Shown: positions 55,915-64,000, counted from the first letter of the stretch. The stretch: DNA of 64,000 nt from a bacterium BMS3Abin11 (GCA_002897635.1 BDTD01000004.1:62001-126000); one strand, 5' to 3'. Program-made: numbers and translations. The notes: generated by a model not told the origin, from the letters alone.

Positions 55915-56511
55915 CTAATAGTCTTTGCCCATCAGAAACTTTATACGGCTGACATAATGCCGCGTTTGTGAAGGTACACGATGCTTTATATCCTCCCAGC
56001 CCCCTGCTTTACCTGTTTGTTTTTTTGTCTTTTTGAGAACACGTGAAATCTTGCTATGTCCCGCATTGTAACTGGCAAATGCCATATAGAGATTGCTCTC
56101 AGATGTTGTCCTCTCCAGCCTCTTTAGCCAGCGTTTATACAAAATGCGATCGTAAAAGATCCCCGTCGCAATATTCCAGCGAGGGTCTTTAAGTGTGCCT
56201 GCTGATAGATATGGACTTTTTTTATGAATATCCGCATAAGTGCTGGGTAGAATCTGCATAATCCCGATGGCCCCCATACTACTACGAACTTTATTTCGCA
56301 GTCCTGATTCAGCTATTCCCTGAGACTTGAACCAGAGCCAGTCGAAGCCTGGCCCGAAATAGCGTTTAGAGTATTTGCGAAAATGCGTATCGTATTTTGT
56401 CGTCCAGACTTTCGAATTAATATCGTGTCGCTTGCGGCTGACCCCAGCCAGGGCAATACCGGGTATTAGCACAACGAGAACCAGGGCAGTCAATTTGCTG
56501 CCACCAGGCAT
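55915..56511 (-). CDS. Lytic transglycosylase (SLT family)
   Basis: A 198-residue exported murein-cleaving enzyme. The signal peptide is at residues 1-23. The SLT domain has the catalytic Glu in KSQGIAESGLRNKVRSSMGAIGIMQILPST (around residue 67), then WNIATGIFYDRIL and FASYNAGHSKI, all family features. It cuts glycan strands with formation of anhydro-muropeptides. It is convergent with nothing and coupled to the DUF350-like gene by a one-base overlap (TGATG); ampD, which processes the same muropeptides, is the next gene upstream. Confidence 0.9.
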   Translation of the reverse strand: MPGGSKLTALVLVVLIPGIALAGVSRKRHDINSKVWTTKYDTHFRKYSKRYFGPGFDWLWFKSQGIAESGLRNKVRSSMGAIGIMQILPSTYADIHKKSPYLSAGTLKDPRWNIATGIFYDRILYKRWLKRLERTTSESNLYMAFASYNAGHSKISRVLKKTKKQTGKAGGWEDIKHRVPSQTRHYVSRIKFLMGKDY

Positions 56512-56729
56512 CAGTTAAGCCCGAGCCCAATTACCAGCCCCAGTGCAATACCTATACCGATAAACATCCCCATGACCATCAGTCCGACCGCGATGTTACC
56601 GCTCTTTAGCTCAGTGCCAATATTGAAATTGACGGTACTGTTAAACAGCTTGCAACCTAGCCACATAAAACCAAGTGTGATAAACCCACCTATGACGGCA
56701 TACAGGAAATTTAGTACGAGTGGATCCAT
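56511..56729 (-). CDS. DUF350-like small membrane protein
   Basis: A 72-residue protein with two hydrophobic segments (NFLYAVIGGFITLGFMWLG and NIAVGLMVMGMFIGIGIALG) separated by a short polar loop. The pattern fits DUF350 (PF03994), whose members are membrane proteins of unknown function. It overlaps the transglycosylase gene by one base. No signal peptide is predicted besides the first helix. Confidence 0.7.
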   Translation of the reverse strand: MDPLVLNFLYAVIGGFITLGFMWLGCKLFNSTVNFNIGTELKSGNIAVGLMVMGMFIGIGIALGLVIGLGLN

Positions 56730-56823
56730 TATTAAAGACCTTTATCAGTAAAAAAGTTATCAGACGATAGATATGGGATTATGGTAAAGCATAGTCGGGG
56801 AAGATAAAAGTTGAAAGTTCCCC

Positions 56824-56852
56824 AGGACTAAAGACTAAACGACTAAAGAAGG
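56824..56852 (+). repeat. Heptamer repeat array between the DUF350-like gene and ampD
   Basis: AGGACTAAAGACTAAACGACTAAAGAAGG contains three GACTAAA units with a period near seven or eight bases. It is of the same family as the array next to hemN. Confidence 0.6.
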
Positions 56853-56896
56853 AAGATCAGCAACATTCGACAATAAAACTAATTACGTAACACGTA

Positions 56897-57487
56897 TTAC
56901 ACCTTGCTGAGCTTATCCTGGTAGTGTTTCCAGTCAAAACAGGGGCCGGGATCAGTCTTCCTTTCTGGGGCGATATCCGAATGGCCATAAATGTTTTCAT
57001 CTGTCAGTAGCGGGATCACATCAACAAGTAAGCGACTCAATTCGGTCAGTGCAATATACTGGGCCTCCTCAAAGGCATCATCATCACAGCCTTCAAGCTC
57101 GATGCCGATGGAAAAGTCATTTACCGCATCCCTGCCCAGACAGCTGGAAACCCCGGCATGCCAGGCCCGTTGATGCACTGGCACTAGCTGCACCAGTTCC
57201 CCGCTGCGAAGAATAAAAAAGTGTGACGAAACATTCAGCTCGGCAATTTCAGTAAAACAGGGGTGGTCATCAACTGCAAGTTGATTGCAGAAGAATTGCT
57301 CTACATAGCTGCCTTCATACTCGCCTGGAGGCAAGCTGATGGCATGGATAATCAATACTTCAATTTCCACACCCGGAGGACGTGCATCGAAATTAGGCGA
57401 AAACACCTGTCGTGCTGACCCGACTAGCCCGGTTTCTGGATCATAGTCGGTTCTTGAAAGATATGTTTTTTGCGATTCCTTAGCCAT
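56897..57487 (-). CDS. ampD: 1,6-anhydro-N-acetylmuramyl-L-alanine amidase AmpD
   Basis: A 196-residue zinc amidase of peptidoglycan recycling. Ligands His48 (VLIIHAISLPPGEYEG), His169 (IYGHSDIAPERKTDPGP) and Asp179 fit the AmpD family, with Glu130 at the position of the second active-site residue. It is cytosolic, with no signal peptide. The start is ATG 57487; the frame is open to 57685 but that extension reads antisense through the tRNA-Arg gene. Loss of AmpD in related bacteria derepresses ampC-type genes; no ampC is in the window. Confidence 0.92.
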   Translation of the reverse strand: MAKESQKTYLSRTDYDPETGLVGSARQVFSPNFDARPPGVEIEVLIIHAISLPPGEYEGSYVEQFFCNQLAVDDHPCFTEIAELNVSSHFFILRSGELVQLVPVHQRAWHAGVSSCLGRDAVNDFSIGIELEGCDDDAFEEAQYIALTELSRLLVDVIPLLTDENIYGHSDIAPERKTDPGPCFDWKHYQDKLSKV

Positions 57488-57561
57488 TTCATTGTTCTCA
57501 GACTCTGACCATTCAAATGATATGTGAAATCGCCTACAATGCGAAGCCGCTATCTGCGTAT

Positions 57562-57638
57562 GCCCCGGTAGCTCAGCTGGATAGAGCAGCCGCCTCCTAA
57601 GCGGCAGGTCGGACGTTCGAATCGTCTCCGGGGCACCA
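57562..57638 (+). tRNA. tRNA-Arg (anticodon CCT)
   Basis: A 77-nt cloverleaf with encoded CCA. The acceptor stem is GCCCCGG / CCGGGGC, the anticodon loop is CTCCTAA with CCT, and the T-loop contains GTTCGAATC. Anticodon CCT reads AGG, arginine. Its 3' half (from 57592) is repeated exactly at 59653-59702, so this is the intact copy of an attachment site. Confidence 0.95.
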
Positions 57639-57641
57639 TAT
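57592..57641 (+). repeat. Left attachment repeat (attL) of the mini-island, 3' half of tRNA-Arg
   Basis: Fifty bases, starting in the anticodon stem and ending 3 bp past the CCA, are identical to 59653-59702. A tRNA 3'-end direct repeat is the expected product of site-specific integration by a tyrosine integrase. Confidence 0.9.
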
Positions 57642-57745
57642 TTACAATGGCTTACGTACTTTTTGCACTTACTCCATTCCCTCAAGGACTTACAGGGTTA
57701 GGTGTTGTCTTTTGCCCCATGCAAGCTGCCGTATATAAAAATATT

Positions 57746-58069
57746 TCAGATCAAAACTTCCAGCCCTTTCCTATCTAACAGATTGAGAAGTTTCAGTGAT
57801 GGCCCACTTGGGTGCCTGGCACCCGTCTCCCACTGCCTTATTGTCGAAGGACTGGTATTAAGGATTGATGCAAACACCGTTTGGCTTAACTTATTTCGAT
57901 TGCGCAATTCACGAATACTCTTACTGGAATATTCTGGAATAGATTCAAGGCAAAGTGCATCATATTGTTGCATACGACGCAGGTCGATGAAGCCTGCATC
58001 ATGCAGATCTGCTGCAGTTTCATGCACTGCATCCAATATTTTGCTGTTAGACTTAATCCTGCTTGTCAT
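57746..58069 (-). CDS. XRE-family antitoxin of TA pair 1
   Basis: A 107-residue helix-turn-helix protein. The C-terminal HTH is LSQTVFASILNTSPSTIRQW followed by ETGARHPSGPSLKLLNLL, a standard XRE/Cro type. Its ATG at 58069 overlaps the end of the toxin gene by 17 bp. The order toxin then antitoxin and the HTH match HigB-HigA systems, in which the antitoxin also represses the promoter. An in-frame ATG at 58102 is inside the toxin gene and less likely. Confidence 0.82.
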   Translation of the reverse strand: MTSRIKSNSKILDAVHETAADLHDAGFIDLRRMQQYDALCLESIPEYSSKSIRELRNRNKLSQTVFASILNTSPSTIRQWETGARHPSGPSLKLLNLLDRKGLEVLI

Positions 58070-58436
58070 GACAAATCTCCTGTAATGCACCACTAGAAAC
58101 ATGATTGTCTAGTTGGCTTGAGTTAAGTTTCAATAGATCAATAGCGATATCCTGTAAAGCCTCAAGCTCCTTCTTATTGATATTGGAACGGTCACTCTTC
58201 TCGAATCCGTAAACAAAAAACCACCGATTTTTCCTGTTTGTCGCTATCAGGGTACGGCTACTTCCACTTTTTCCTCTGCCAGGTAAAGCAATTCGTTTTT
58301 TAAGTATGTTGCCACCCAGATCAGCATCGAACAGTCCAGCTTCCATTTCAGATACGGCCGTACAGAGGGCCTTGTCAGTTAAACTTATCTTTCGCATCCA
58401 GCGAAAGAAATTCCGTGTTTTAAAAACTCTTTGCAT
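58053..58436 (-). CDS. RelE-type toxin (PF06296-like) of TA pair 1
   Basis: A 127-residue toxin of the RelE/HigB fold, subgroup with MQRVFKTRNFFRWMRK near the start, GGNILKKRIALPGRGKSGSSRTL in the middle and RWFFVYGFEKSDRSNI. That middle pattern is characteristic of the DUF1044 (PF06296) toxins. Members cut mRNA on the ribosome. It is upstream of its antitoxin and overlaps it by 17 bp. It lies inside the 2-kb island at tRNA-Arg. Confidence 0.85.
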   Translation of the reverse strand: MQRVFKTRNFFRWMRKISLTDKALCTAVSEMEAGLFDADLGGNILKKRIALPGRGKSGSSRTLIATNRKNRWFFVYGFEKSDRSNINKKELEALQDIAIDLLKLNSSQLDNHVSSGALQEICHDKQD

Positions 58437-58742
58437 GGCCTTACTATAACACTATGTATTATAGATTCCCATTTGAGGATATTCAATTCGCAGATTTATA
58501 GAACGTGACCAAAACGTGACGCAAAACTGCCTACTGAATTGGTCACCACCCTGCTCCAAGTATGTAAACACCGGGTTTGCGGGCATCTGGTGTTATAGAT
58601 TTTGGATAAAGCCTTGAACCAGAGAAGCGGCGGGTCGGTCGCTGGCTTTTCCTCCTGCAGCACCTTACTCCATTTATAGTTTATACGGACATTTTTCCTA
58701 CATTTCTTCTGTGAACGTGACAAACCGAATGGTCACAAAGAG
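58437..58742. other. Spacer between the two TA pairs, with GTGAC repeats
   Basis: No gene is supported. GAACGTGACCAAAACGTGAC then GCAAA at 58501-58525 recurs nearly exactly at 59529-59553. Another GAACGTGACAAACCGAATGG then TCAC is at 58713-58736. Such repeated GTGAC motifs are what arm-type integrase sites or operators look like; they may flank an insertion that brought in pair 2. Confidence 0.45.
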
Positions 58743-59081
58743 CTATGCCGCTGCATGCTTGTTATTAAGTGATGAAAGCTTATCAAGCGTATCAGGATAC
58801 TGGCGTACCATCATGATTAATGCGGCCGCTTGAGCATTAGGTTTTGCTCTTCCCTGCTCCCAGTTTTCAAGTGTGCGAATAGAAACTCGAATACGGCGAG
58901 CGAAAACTGCACGTGATACATGTAACTGCTCTCGCGTTTCCCGGATCAATTCAGCATCAATTTGTAATGGCGGAAGATCATCCACTTCATGTGTACGCAG
59001 GGTTATTTTACCCGCGCGTTCATGCTGCATAGACTCAACGCCATCCATCAATTCATCAAATAATTTACGCTTCTTAGCCAT
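58743..59081 (-). CDS. XRE-family antitoxin of TA pair 2
   Basis: A 112-residue HTH protein. The HTH near residues 50-95 reads LHVSRAVFARRIRVSIRTLE then NWEQGRAKPNAQAAALIMMV, the NadS/HigA-like pattern. Its ATG shares one base with the toxin stop (TAATG). It would neutralise the RelE-like toxin next to it and repress the operon. Confidence 0.85.
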   Translation of the reverse strand: MAKKRKLFDELMDGVESMQHERAGKITLRTHEVDDLPPLQIDAELIRETREQLHVSRAVFARRIRVSIRTLENWEQGRAKPNAQAAALIMMVRQYPDTLDKLSSLNNKHAAA

Positions 59082-59425
59082 TACTTTTTTCTCCTGGCTG
59101 CCAGCTCCATCTGAATCGCCTGTTTCAATCGCTTCTTTTCTTCAGGGGTTAAATCACTTATTTCATCTTTATCATACAGCGTGAAAAACCATATCTGGTG
59201 ATCTGTTGTCAGGTGATAGTAAATCACCCTGAGACCACCTCGCTTGCCTTTACCTCGTTTGGGATCTTTCCAACGAACTTTACGAAAACCACCTGTACCG
59301 GGCATCAGATCACCCTGTTGAGGGTTTTCTAATAAGACTAGCTGCAAAGCTCTGTATTCCTGATCGTCTAAATATTCCGGTAATAGGCGTGTAAATAAGG
59401 GTGTTTCGATGAAGACCAGTTTCAT
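59081..59425 (-). CDS. RelE/HigB-type toxin of TA pair 2
   Basis: A 114-residue toxin. FIETPLFTRLLPEYLDDQEY near the start, GGFRKVRWKDPKRGKGKRGG and LRVIYYHLTTDHQIWFFTLY in the centre, then DLTPEEKKRLKQAI, are typical of RelE/HigB toxins. It is upstream of its antitoxin and coupled to it. It belongs to another RelE subgroup than the toxin of pair 1, so the two pairs are not a recent duplication. Confidence 0.88.
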   Translation of the reverse strand: MKLVFIETPLFTRLLPEYLDDQEYRALQLVLLENPQQGDLMPGTGGFRKVRWKDPKRGKGKRGGLRVIYYHLTTDHQIWFFTLYDKDEISDLTPEEKKRLKQAIQMELAARRKK

Positions 59426-59652
59426 CGTATTAAGTATACGTTACTTGCGTATATTTTCAACTGTTGGTGAGATAACTAAATATTCTCGACTCAGCAAAAA
59501 CTTTTCCTGCTTATGTTGGCATTAAAGTGAACATGACCAAAACGTGACACAAATCTGTCACTTCCAGTCCATTCCTGTCACTTCCAGTCACGTTAGCGCG
59601 GGGCGTTGCGTGATAACTTATTGATTTAATTGACTGTAAAAATCATCCTCGT
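59426..59652. other. Right end of the mini-island, no gene
   Basis: No ORF. TGTCACTTCCAGTC is repeated directly at about 59556-59569 and 59578-59591, the second followed by ACGTT, and a copy of the GAACATGACCAAAACGTGAC motif lies at 59529-59548. These repeats just inside the attachment site resemble arm-type integrase-binding sites. No integrase gene is present. Confidence 0.5.
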
Positions 59653-59702
59653 GCCTCCTAAGCGGCAGGTCGGACGTTCGAATCGTCTCCGGGGCACCAT
59701 AT
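59653..59702 (+). repeat. Right attachment repeat (attR) of the mini-island
   Basis: Exact 50-bp copy of 57592-57641 (tRNA-Arg 3' half with CCA and the next three bases). The sequence before it does not match the tRNA, so this is a partial, non-functional tRNA copy left by integration. It defines the right edge of a 2.06-kb insertion. Confidence 0.9.
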
Positions 59703-59922
59703 ATTTCTATATAACCCTGGCCATTATTACTCTTCTCCTGAATCTCTGATCAGGAGAAGTCGTGAGAGGATGCTATTCGGGGTGATAGTGTGGAGTTCGT
59801 TCTGCCCTTATGATTTATTCTGCCCCTCCCACCCTCTCATCTATGCCATCTTGAATCAGGCCTGCCAATAGCATGCTTCACTATATACTTTTCATGTTTG
59901 AACGCGTTAACCTGTGCAGACT

Positions 59923-62343
59923 ATGGCTGAAATCGAAAATTATATCCGTTGGTTTGAAAAACTGGGTATAGAAGATATCCCGCTGGTTGGTGGAAAGAAT
60001 GCCTCCCTCGGTGAAATGTACCGCGAACTGACCCCCCAGGGCGTGAAAATACCCAATGGTTTTGCCATTACCGCCGATGCCTACCGCTATATGCTCGATA
60101 AGGCCGGGGCATGGGATGCCCTGTATGAGGCATTAGATGGACTCGATGCCAGCGATGTAAATGACCTGGCACGACGTGGCGCAAAAGCACGAGATATTAT
60201 TTATGGTGCAACATTACCTGAAAATTTACGTGAACAAATTCTAACTGCATTTAATGGCCTAAAAAAACAATACCCGGGTAATATCAGCGTTGCTGTGCGT
60301 AGCTCTGCCACCGCGGAAGATTTGCCTAATGCCAGCTTTGCCGGGCAGCAGGACACCTACCTTAATATTGAAAGTGAAGAGCAATTGCTGGATGCCTGCC
60401 GCCGTTGTTTTGCCAGCCTGTTTACTGATCGTGCGATTCATTACCGTATCGATCAGGGCTTCGAGCATTTCAAAGTCGCGCTGTCGATTGGTGTTATGAA
60501 GATGGTGCGTTCTGACCTTGCTGCCAGTGGTGTCATGTTTTCCCTTGATACCGAAACCGGTTTTCGTGATGTGGTGTTTATTTCCGGAGCTTACGGACTG
60601 GGTGAAAATGTAGTGCAGGGTGCGGTAGACCCCGATGAGTTTTATGTACATAAACCTACTTTTAAACAGGGCCATCGGGCTGTGTTACGCCACACTTTGG
60701 GGTCAAAAAAGATTCAGATGCAATATGCTACCGGCCGCACCCGCGAAGCCACGCAGAATGTACCAACACCTAAAGAAGACCAGCAACAATTCTGTATCGA
60801 TGATAAGGATGTTTTAACCCTGGCTGATTACGCCATTAAAGTAGAAAACCATTACAGTAATAAAGTGGGCCATAACAAACCCATGGATATGGAATGGGCA
60901 AAAGATGGAATTGATGGCGAACTATATATGGTTCAGGCACGCCCTGAGACCGTTGAGTCACAAATATCAGGCACCACTCTCGAAATATTCCATCTAAAGG
61001 AAACCGGCGAAACCCTCGCCCATGGCAATGCGGTAGGCGCACGTATCGCAAGTGGTCGCGCACGGCTGATTCGCGATATTAGGCAGCTCGATGAATTCCA
61101 GCCCGGCGACGTCCTGGTAGCAGACACTACTACGCCAGACTGGGAACCGGTGATGAAAATTTCTGCCGCCATTGTCACTAATCGAGGCGGGCGCACCTGC
61201 CATGCCGCAATTATCGCACGAGAACTGGGGATTCCAGCCATCGTCGGTTGTGATAATGCCACCACAGTAATACCGGATAACGAAGCCATTACAGTAGATT
61301 GCTCACAGGGCGACCGAGGACGTGTTTATCGCGGTGCGCTGGACTTTGAAAAAGAGACCACCGATCTGGGCACACTGATACGCCCTGCTACTGAGATCAT
61401 GATTAATTTGGCTAACCCGGACATCGCTTTCAAAACCTCCTTTCTGCCCAATGATGGCATCGGATTAGCGCGTATGGAATTCATTATCAACGAATCCATC
61501 AAAGCACACCCAATGGCCTTATTGCATCCAGAACGGGTGCGCGATTCGGCTCAGCGCCAACAACTCGATACATTAAGTCTCGGCTATGACAGCCCGACTG
61601 ATTTTTTTGTGAAACAGCTGTCAGAAGGTGTCGGCACCATTGCTGCAGCCTTCTGGCCCAAGCCGGTGGTGGTACGCATGTCAGATTTTAAATCCAACGA
61701 ATATGCATCTCTGCTGGGTGGGCAATACTTTGAACCCACTGAAGACAACCCCATGCTTGGCTTTCGCGGAGCATCCCGGTATACACACCCTGATTATGCC
61801 GAGGGTTTTGCGCTGGAATGTGCCGCCATGAAGCGCGTGCGTGAAGACATGGGACTGACCAATGTTATATTAATGATCCCCTTCTGCCGGACAATTGCAG
61901 AGGGCAAACGGGTACTGGAGGCAATGGCCATGAATGGACTTAAACAGGGTAAAAATGCTTTACAGGTTTATGTCATGTGCGAGATTCCTAACAATGTGAT
62001 GCAAATTGATGCCTTTGCACAATTATTCGATGGTTTTTCAATTGGCTCCAACGACCTCACCCAACTCACCCTGGGTGTCGACCGTGATTCAGAAATCGTT
62101 GCCTTTGATTTCGATGAGCGTGACCCTGGCGTTAAAGAAATGATTCGTCTGGCAGTAGAAGGCGCACGGCGTAATGAACGTCATTCTGGACTGTGTGGAC
62201 AGGCGCCTTCAGATTATCCTGAAATGGCGGAGTATCTGGTTGAAATCGGTATCGACTCAATCAGCCTCAACCCGGACACGATACTCAGCACAACCAGGCA
62301 TATATTAGAAATTGAAAAACAGCTCGGTCGTACCAGGGCCTGA
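59923..62343 (+). CDS. ppsA: Phosphoenolpyruvate synthase
   Basis: An 806-residue enzyme making PEP from pyruvate and ATP in gluconeogenesis. The N-terminal ATP-grasp domain has VGGKNASLGEMYREL and AVRSSATAEDLPNASFAGQQDTYL. The central swivelling domain has the phosphorylated His in GGRTCHAAIIARELGIPAIVG (about residue 425). The C-terminal TIM barrel has GSNDLTQLTLGVDRDS and the catalytic Cys in HSGLCGQAPSD. An upstream GTG at 59914 is possible; no clear ribosome site was found for either start. It is followed by an alpha-glucan phosphorylase gene after 5 bp. Confidence 0.96.
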   Translation: MAEIENYIRWFEKLGIEDIPLVGGKNASLGEMYRELTPQGVKIPNGFAITADAYRYMLDKAGAWDALYEALDGLDASDVNDLARRGAKARDIIYGATLPENLREQILTAFNGLKKQYPGNISVAVRSSATAEDLPNASFAGQQDTYLNIESEEQLLDACRRCFASLFTDRAIHYRIDQGFEHFKVALSIGVMKMVRSDLAASGVMFSLDTETGFRDVVFISGAYGLGENVVQGAVDPDEFYVHKPTFKQGHRAVLRHTLGSKKIQMQYATGRTREATQNVPTPKEDQQQFCIDDKDVLTLADYAIKVENHYSNKVGHNKPMDMEWAKDGIDGELYMVQARPETVESQISGTTLEIFHLKETGETLAHGNAVGARIASGRARLIRDIRQLDEFQPGDVLVADTTTPDWEPVMKISAAIVTNRGGRTCHAAIIARELGIPAIVGCDNATTVIPDNEAITVDCSQGDRGRVYRGALDFEKETTDLGTLIRPATEIMINLANPDIAFKTSFLPNDGIGLARMEFIINESIKAHPMALLHPERVRDSAQRQQLDTLSLGYDSPTDFFVKQLSEGVGTIAAAFWPKPVVVRMSDFKSNEYASLLGGQYFEPTEDNPMLGFRGASRYTHPDYAEGFALECAAMKRVREDMGLTNVILMIPFCRTIAEGKRVLEAMAMNGLKQGKNALQVYVMCEIPNNVMQIDAFAQLFDGFSIGSNDLTQLTLGVDRDSEIVAFDFDERDPGVKEMIRLAVEGARRNERHSGLCGQAPSDYPEMAEYLVEIGIDSISLNPDTILSTTRHILEIEKQLGRTRA

Positions 62344-62348
62344 GTTCT

Positions 62349-64000
62349 ATGCCTACCTTCCTGCCGCGTTCGTTACCACCAGGTCTGGAAGCCCTCACTG
62401 ATCTGGCACTGAACCTGCACTGGACATGGAGCCATGGTAGCGACGCGCTCTGGAAAATGCTGGATCAAGCAGGCTGGGAACACACGGAAAACCCATGGAT
62501 GCTATTACAAAATGCATCTTCACAACGCCTGCAACAACTCGCCAAGGATACCCCATTTTGTAAAGAGCTGGAACGCCTGAACGCGGAACATGCTGCCTAT
62601 CAGGCAGACCGTGGCTGGTATGGCGAAGCTCAGGAAAATGTCAATATCGGTCAACTTGCCTATTTCAGCATGGAGTTTGGCCTTGGTGAGGCCTTACCCA
62701 TTTATGCCGGTGGCCTTGGTATTCTAGCCGGTGATTACCTCAAGACCTCTAGTGATCTGGGCTTACCCACCGTTGGAGTCGGACTGCTCTATCAGGAAGG
62801 CTACTTCCGTCAAATGATCGACGCCGATGGCGAGCAGCTGGCCATCTACCCGTATAACGAACCGTCTACCCTGCCCATTCAACCAGTACGTTTAGCAAAC
62901 GGTGAATGGTTGCACATACCCCTGAAGCTGCCAGGTCGACAATTAATGCTGCGCGCCTGGCAGGTCAGTGTTGGCCGTGTTCAGTTGTATTTACTCGATA
63001 GCAATGACCCGCTTAACAGCCCACGTGACCGCGGCATCACCAATAAGTTGTATGGGGGCGGTAAAGAACTGCGTTTTCTACAGGAGATGGTACTGGGTAT
63101 AGGGGGTTGGCGGCTACTGGAAGCCATGGGTAATAATATATCGGTGTGTCACTTAAACGAAGGTCATGCCGCTTTTGTTATTCTGGAACGCGCCCGCCAT
63201 TGTATGGAGCATAACAAACTTTCATTTGATGAAGCCCTGTGGATGACACGCGCTGGCAATATCTTTACCACACATACGCCGGTTGAAGCTGGCTTCGATA
63301 CGTTTCCAGCACAATTCATCGATAAATATTTCCCGATATTTCATGCCTTTCTAATCCGTACTGGTCTTTCCCTGCAACAACTGCTGGCACTGGGTCGTAA
63401 AAATGCCGACGATCCGACCGAAGCATTTAATATGGCTTACTTAGCCATGCGGGGTTGTGCGCGCAGTAATGCTGTGAGTCGATTGCATGGCGAAGTAAGT
63501 CGGCAATTATTCAGTTCATTGTTTCCTTATTGGCCAATTTCCGAAGTCCCTGTCGGTCATGTCACCAATGGTGTACATATGCCATCGTGGGATTCATCCT
63601 GGGCAGACCAGCTATGGACAGAAACCTGTGGCAAACAGCGCTGGCTTGGCAGTACGGAATCTCTTCACCAGACGATTCAGTCAATTGATGATTCAACCTT
63701 ATGGAGATTGCGCGCCAATGAACGGGAAGACCTCATTCACTACGCCCGCCAGCGTCTAGCTTTGCAACTGGGCCAGGTGGGTGCAACACCGAAGCGGGTA
63801 GAGAGTGCCTCGCAAACGCTCGACCCTAATGTCCTGACACTGGGTTTTGCGCGTCGTTTTGCCACCTATAAACGGCCTAATTTATTACTGCATGACAAGA
63901 CACGACTGAAACGATTATTAAGAGATAAGAATAAACCGGTGCAATTAATTATTGCAGGTAAAGCCCACCCTGACGATGCTGAAAGCCAACGCATGATTCA
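62349..64000 (+). CDS. glgP: Alpha-glucan (glycogen) phosphorylase, 3' end beyond the window
   Basis: Open from ATG 62349 to the right edge (550 codons seen). It begins MPTFLPRSLPPGLEALTDLA, the N-terminus of the TIGR02094 family of glucan phosphorylases with a DUF3417 domain. AYFSMEFGLGEALPIYAGGLGILAGDYLK follows, and later HLNEGHAAFVILERAR, NIFTTHTPVEAGFDTF and VTNGVHMPSWDS. These enzymes release glucose-1-phosphate from glycogen or maltodextrin with PLP. The PLP lysine region lies beyond the window. It follows ppsA by 5 bp, so the pair may link gluconeogenesis and glycogen use. Confidence 0.93.
   Translation, partial: MPTFLPRSLPPGLEALTDLALNLHWTWSHGSDALWKMLDQAGWEHTENPWMLLQNASSQRLQQLAKDTPFCKELERLNAEHAAYQADRGWYGEAQENVNIGQLAYFSMEFGLGEALPIYAGGLGILAGDYLKTSSDLGLPTVGVGLLYQEGYFRQMIDADGEQLAIYPYNEPSTLPIQPVRLANGEWLHIPLKLPGRQLMLRAWQVSVGRVQLYLLDSNDPLNSPRDRGITNKLYGGGKELRFLQEMVLGIGGWRLLEAMGNNISVCHLNEGHAAFVILERARHCMEHNKLSFDEALWMTRAGNIFTTHTPVEAGFDTFPAQFIDKYFPIFHAFLIRTGLSLQQLLALGRKNADDPTEAFNMAYLAMRGCARSNAVSRLHGEVSRQLFSSLFPYWPISEVPVGHVTNGVHMPSWDSSWADQLWTETCGKQRWLGSTESLHQTIQSIDDSTLWRLRANEREDLIHYARQRLALQLGQVGATPKRVESASQTLDPNVLTLGFARRFATYKRPNLLLHDKTRLKRLLRDKNKPVQLIIAGKAHPDDAESQRMI

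Noticed and set aside
57488-57685. 66-residue N-terminal extension of AmpD (GAPETIRTSDLPLRRR and onward)
   Set aside because: It is the antisense reading of the tRNA-Arg gene, a well-known artefact; AmpD starts properly at ATG 57487.
58496-58723. 75-aa minus-strand ORF between the two TA pairs
   Set aside because: It overlaps the repeated GTGAC motifs and shows no domain or start signal; treated as spacer.

Overview
The window reads as chromosome of a gammaproteobacterium. The evidence is gene order and protein type: asd-fimV-truA-trpFBA-accD-folC-dedD-cvpA-purF-metZ, ribF-ileS-lspA-fkpB-ispH, FimV with a LysM domain, and a class I IlvC next to psd. No rRNA or species-diagnostic gene is present, so I do not name a genus. 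About 45 kb in the middle is ordinary housekeeping DNA, read mostly on the minus strand. The two ends of interest are accessory regions attached to tRNA genes.

Positions 1-6363 form an accessory segment that abuts the 3' end of a tRNA-Thr(CGT) gene and runs off the left edge. It holds a 326-aa unknown protein, an AlpA/excisionase-like HTH protein, a small Cys-motif protein of a type seen in phages and integrative elements, an unknown protein, a RepA-like AAA ATPase, two lipoproteins, a TIGR02391/HEPN-like protein and, beside the tRNA, a phage terminase small subunit. With no capsid, portal or large terminase visible, this resembles a phage satellite (PICI-like island) more than a full prophage. 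No integrase lies in the window.

6.5-20.9 kb: thiO, ispH, fkpB, lspA, ileS and ribF (cofactor, isoprenoid and lipoprotein maturation genes), then a SirB2-like protein, rlmI, psd, ilvC, ilvH, an unlisted 46-codon ORF overlapping the ilvI stop codon, ilvI, and an Omp85-type barrel protein. 21-28 kb: cysS, ppiB, lpxH, a secreted unknown protein, hemN, an overlapping HD / HEPN-like pair that may be one frameshifted gene, and metZ. 28-45 kb: purine, folate, fatty-acid, tryptophan and leucine biosynthesis genes with fimV, truA and an orphan EcfT-like membrane protein. A LysR regulator is divergent from leuC.

46-51 kb: an NYN-domain protein and a cold-shock gene enclosed by a long inverted repeat, then a PD40 propeller protein, an LPG-synthase-TM protein and two unknowns. 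51.5-55.9 kb is a vitamin B12 uptake block: cobalamin riboswitch, btuB-like receptor, TonB-like protein, PduO-type adenosyltransferase and a convergent BtuF-like binding protein. 55.9-57.5 kb has a lytic transglycosylase, a DUF350-like protein and ampD.

57.56-59.70 kb is the clearest novelty: a roughly 2-kb island in tRNA-Arg(CCT), bounded by a perfect 50-bp direct repeat of the tRNA 3' half. It carries two complete type II toxin-antitoxin pairs and repeated GTGAC motifs but no integrase. The window ends with ppsA and a truncated alpha-glucan phosphorylase gene, a gluconeogenesis/glycogen pair.

Several short repeat families recur between genes: a REP-like 27-mer in two inverted pairs, purine-rich heptamer arrays at five places, and a MITE-like element between purF and metZ.
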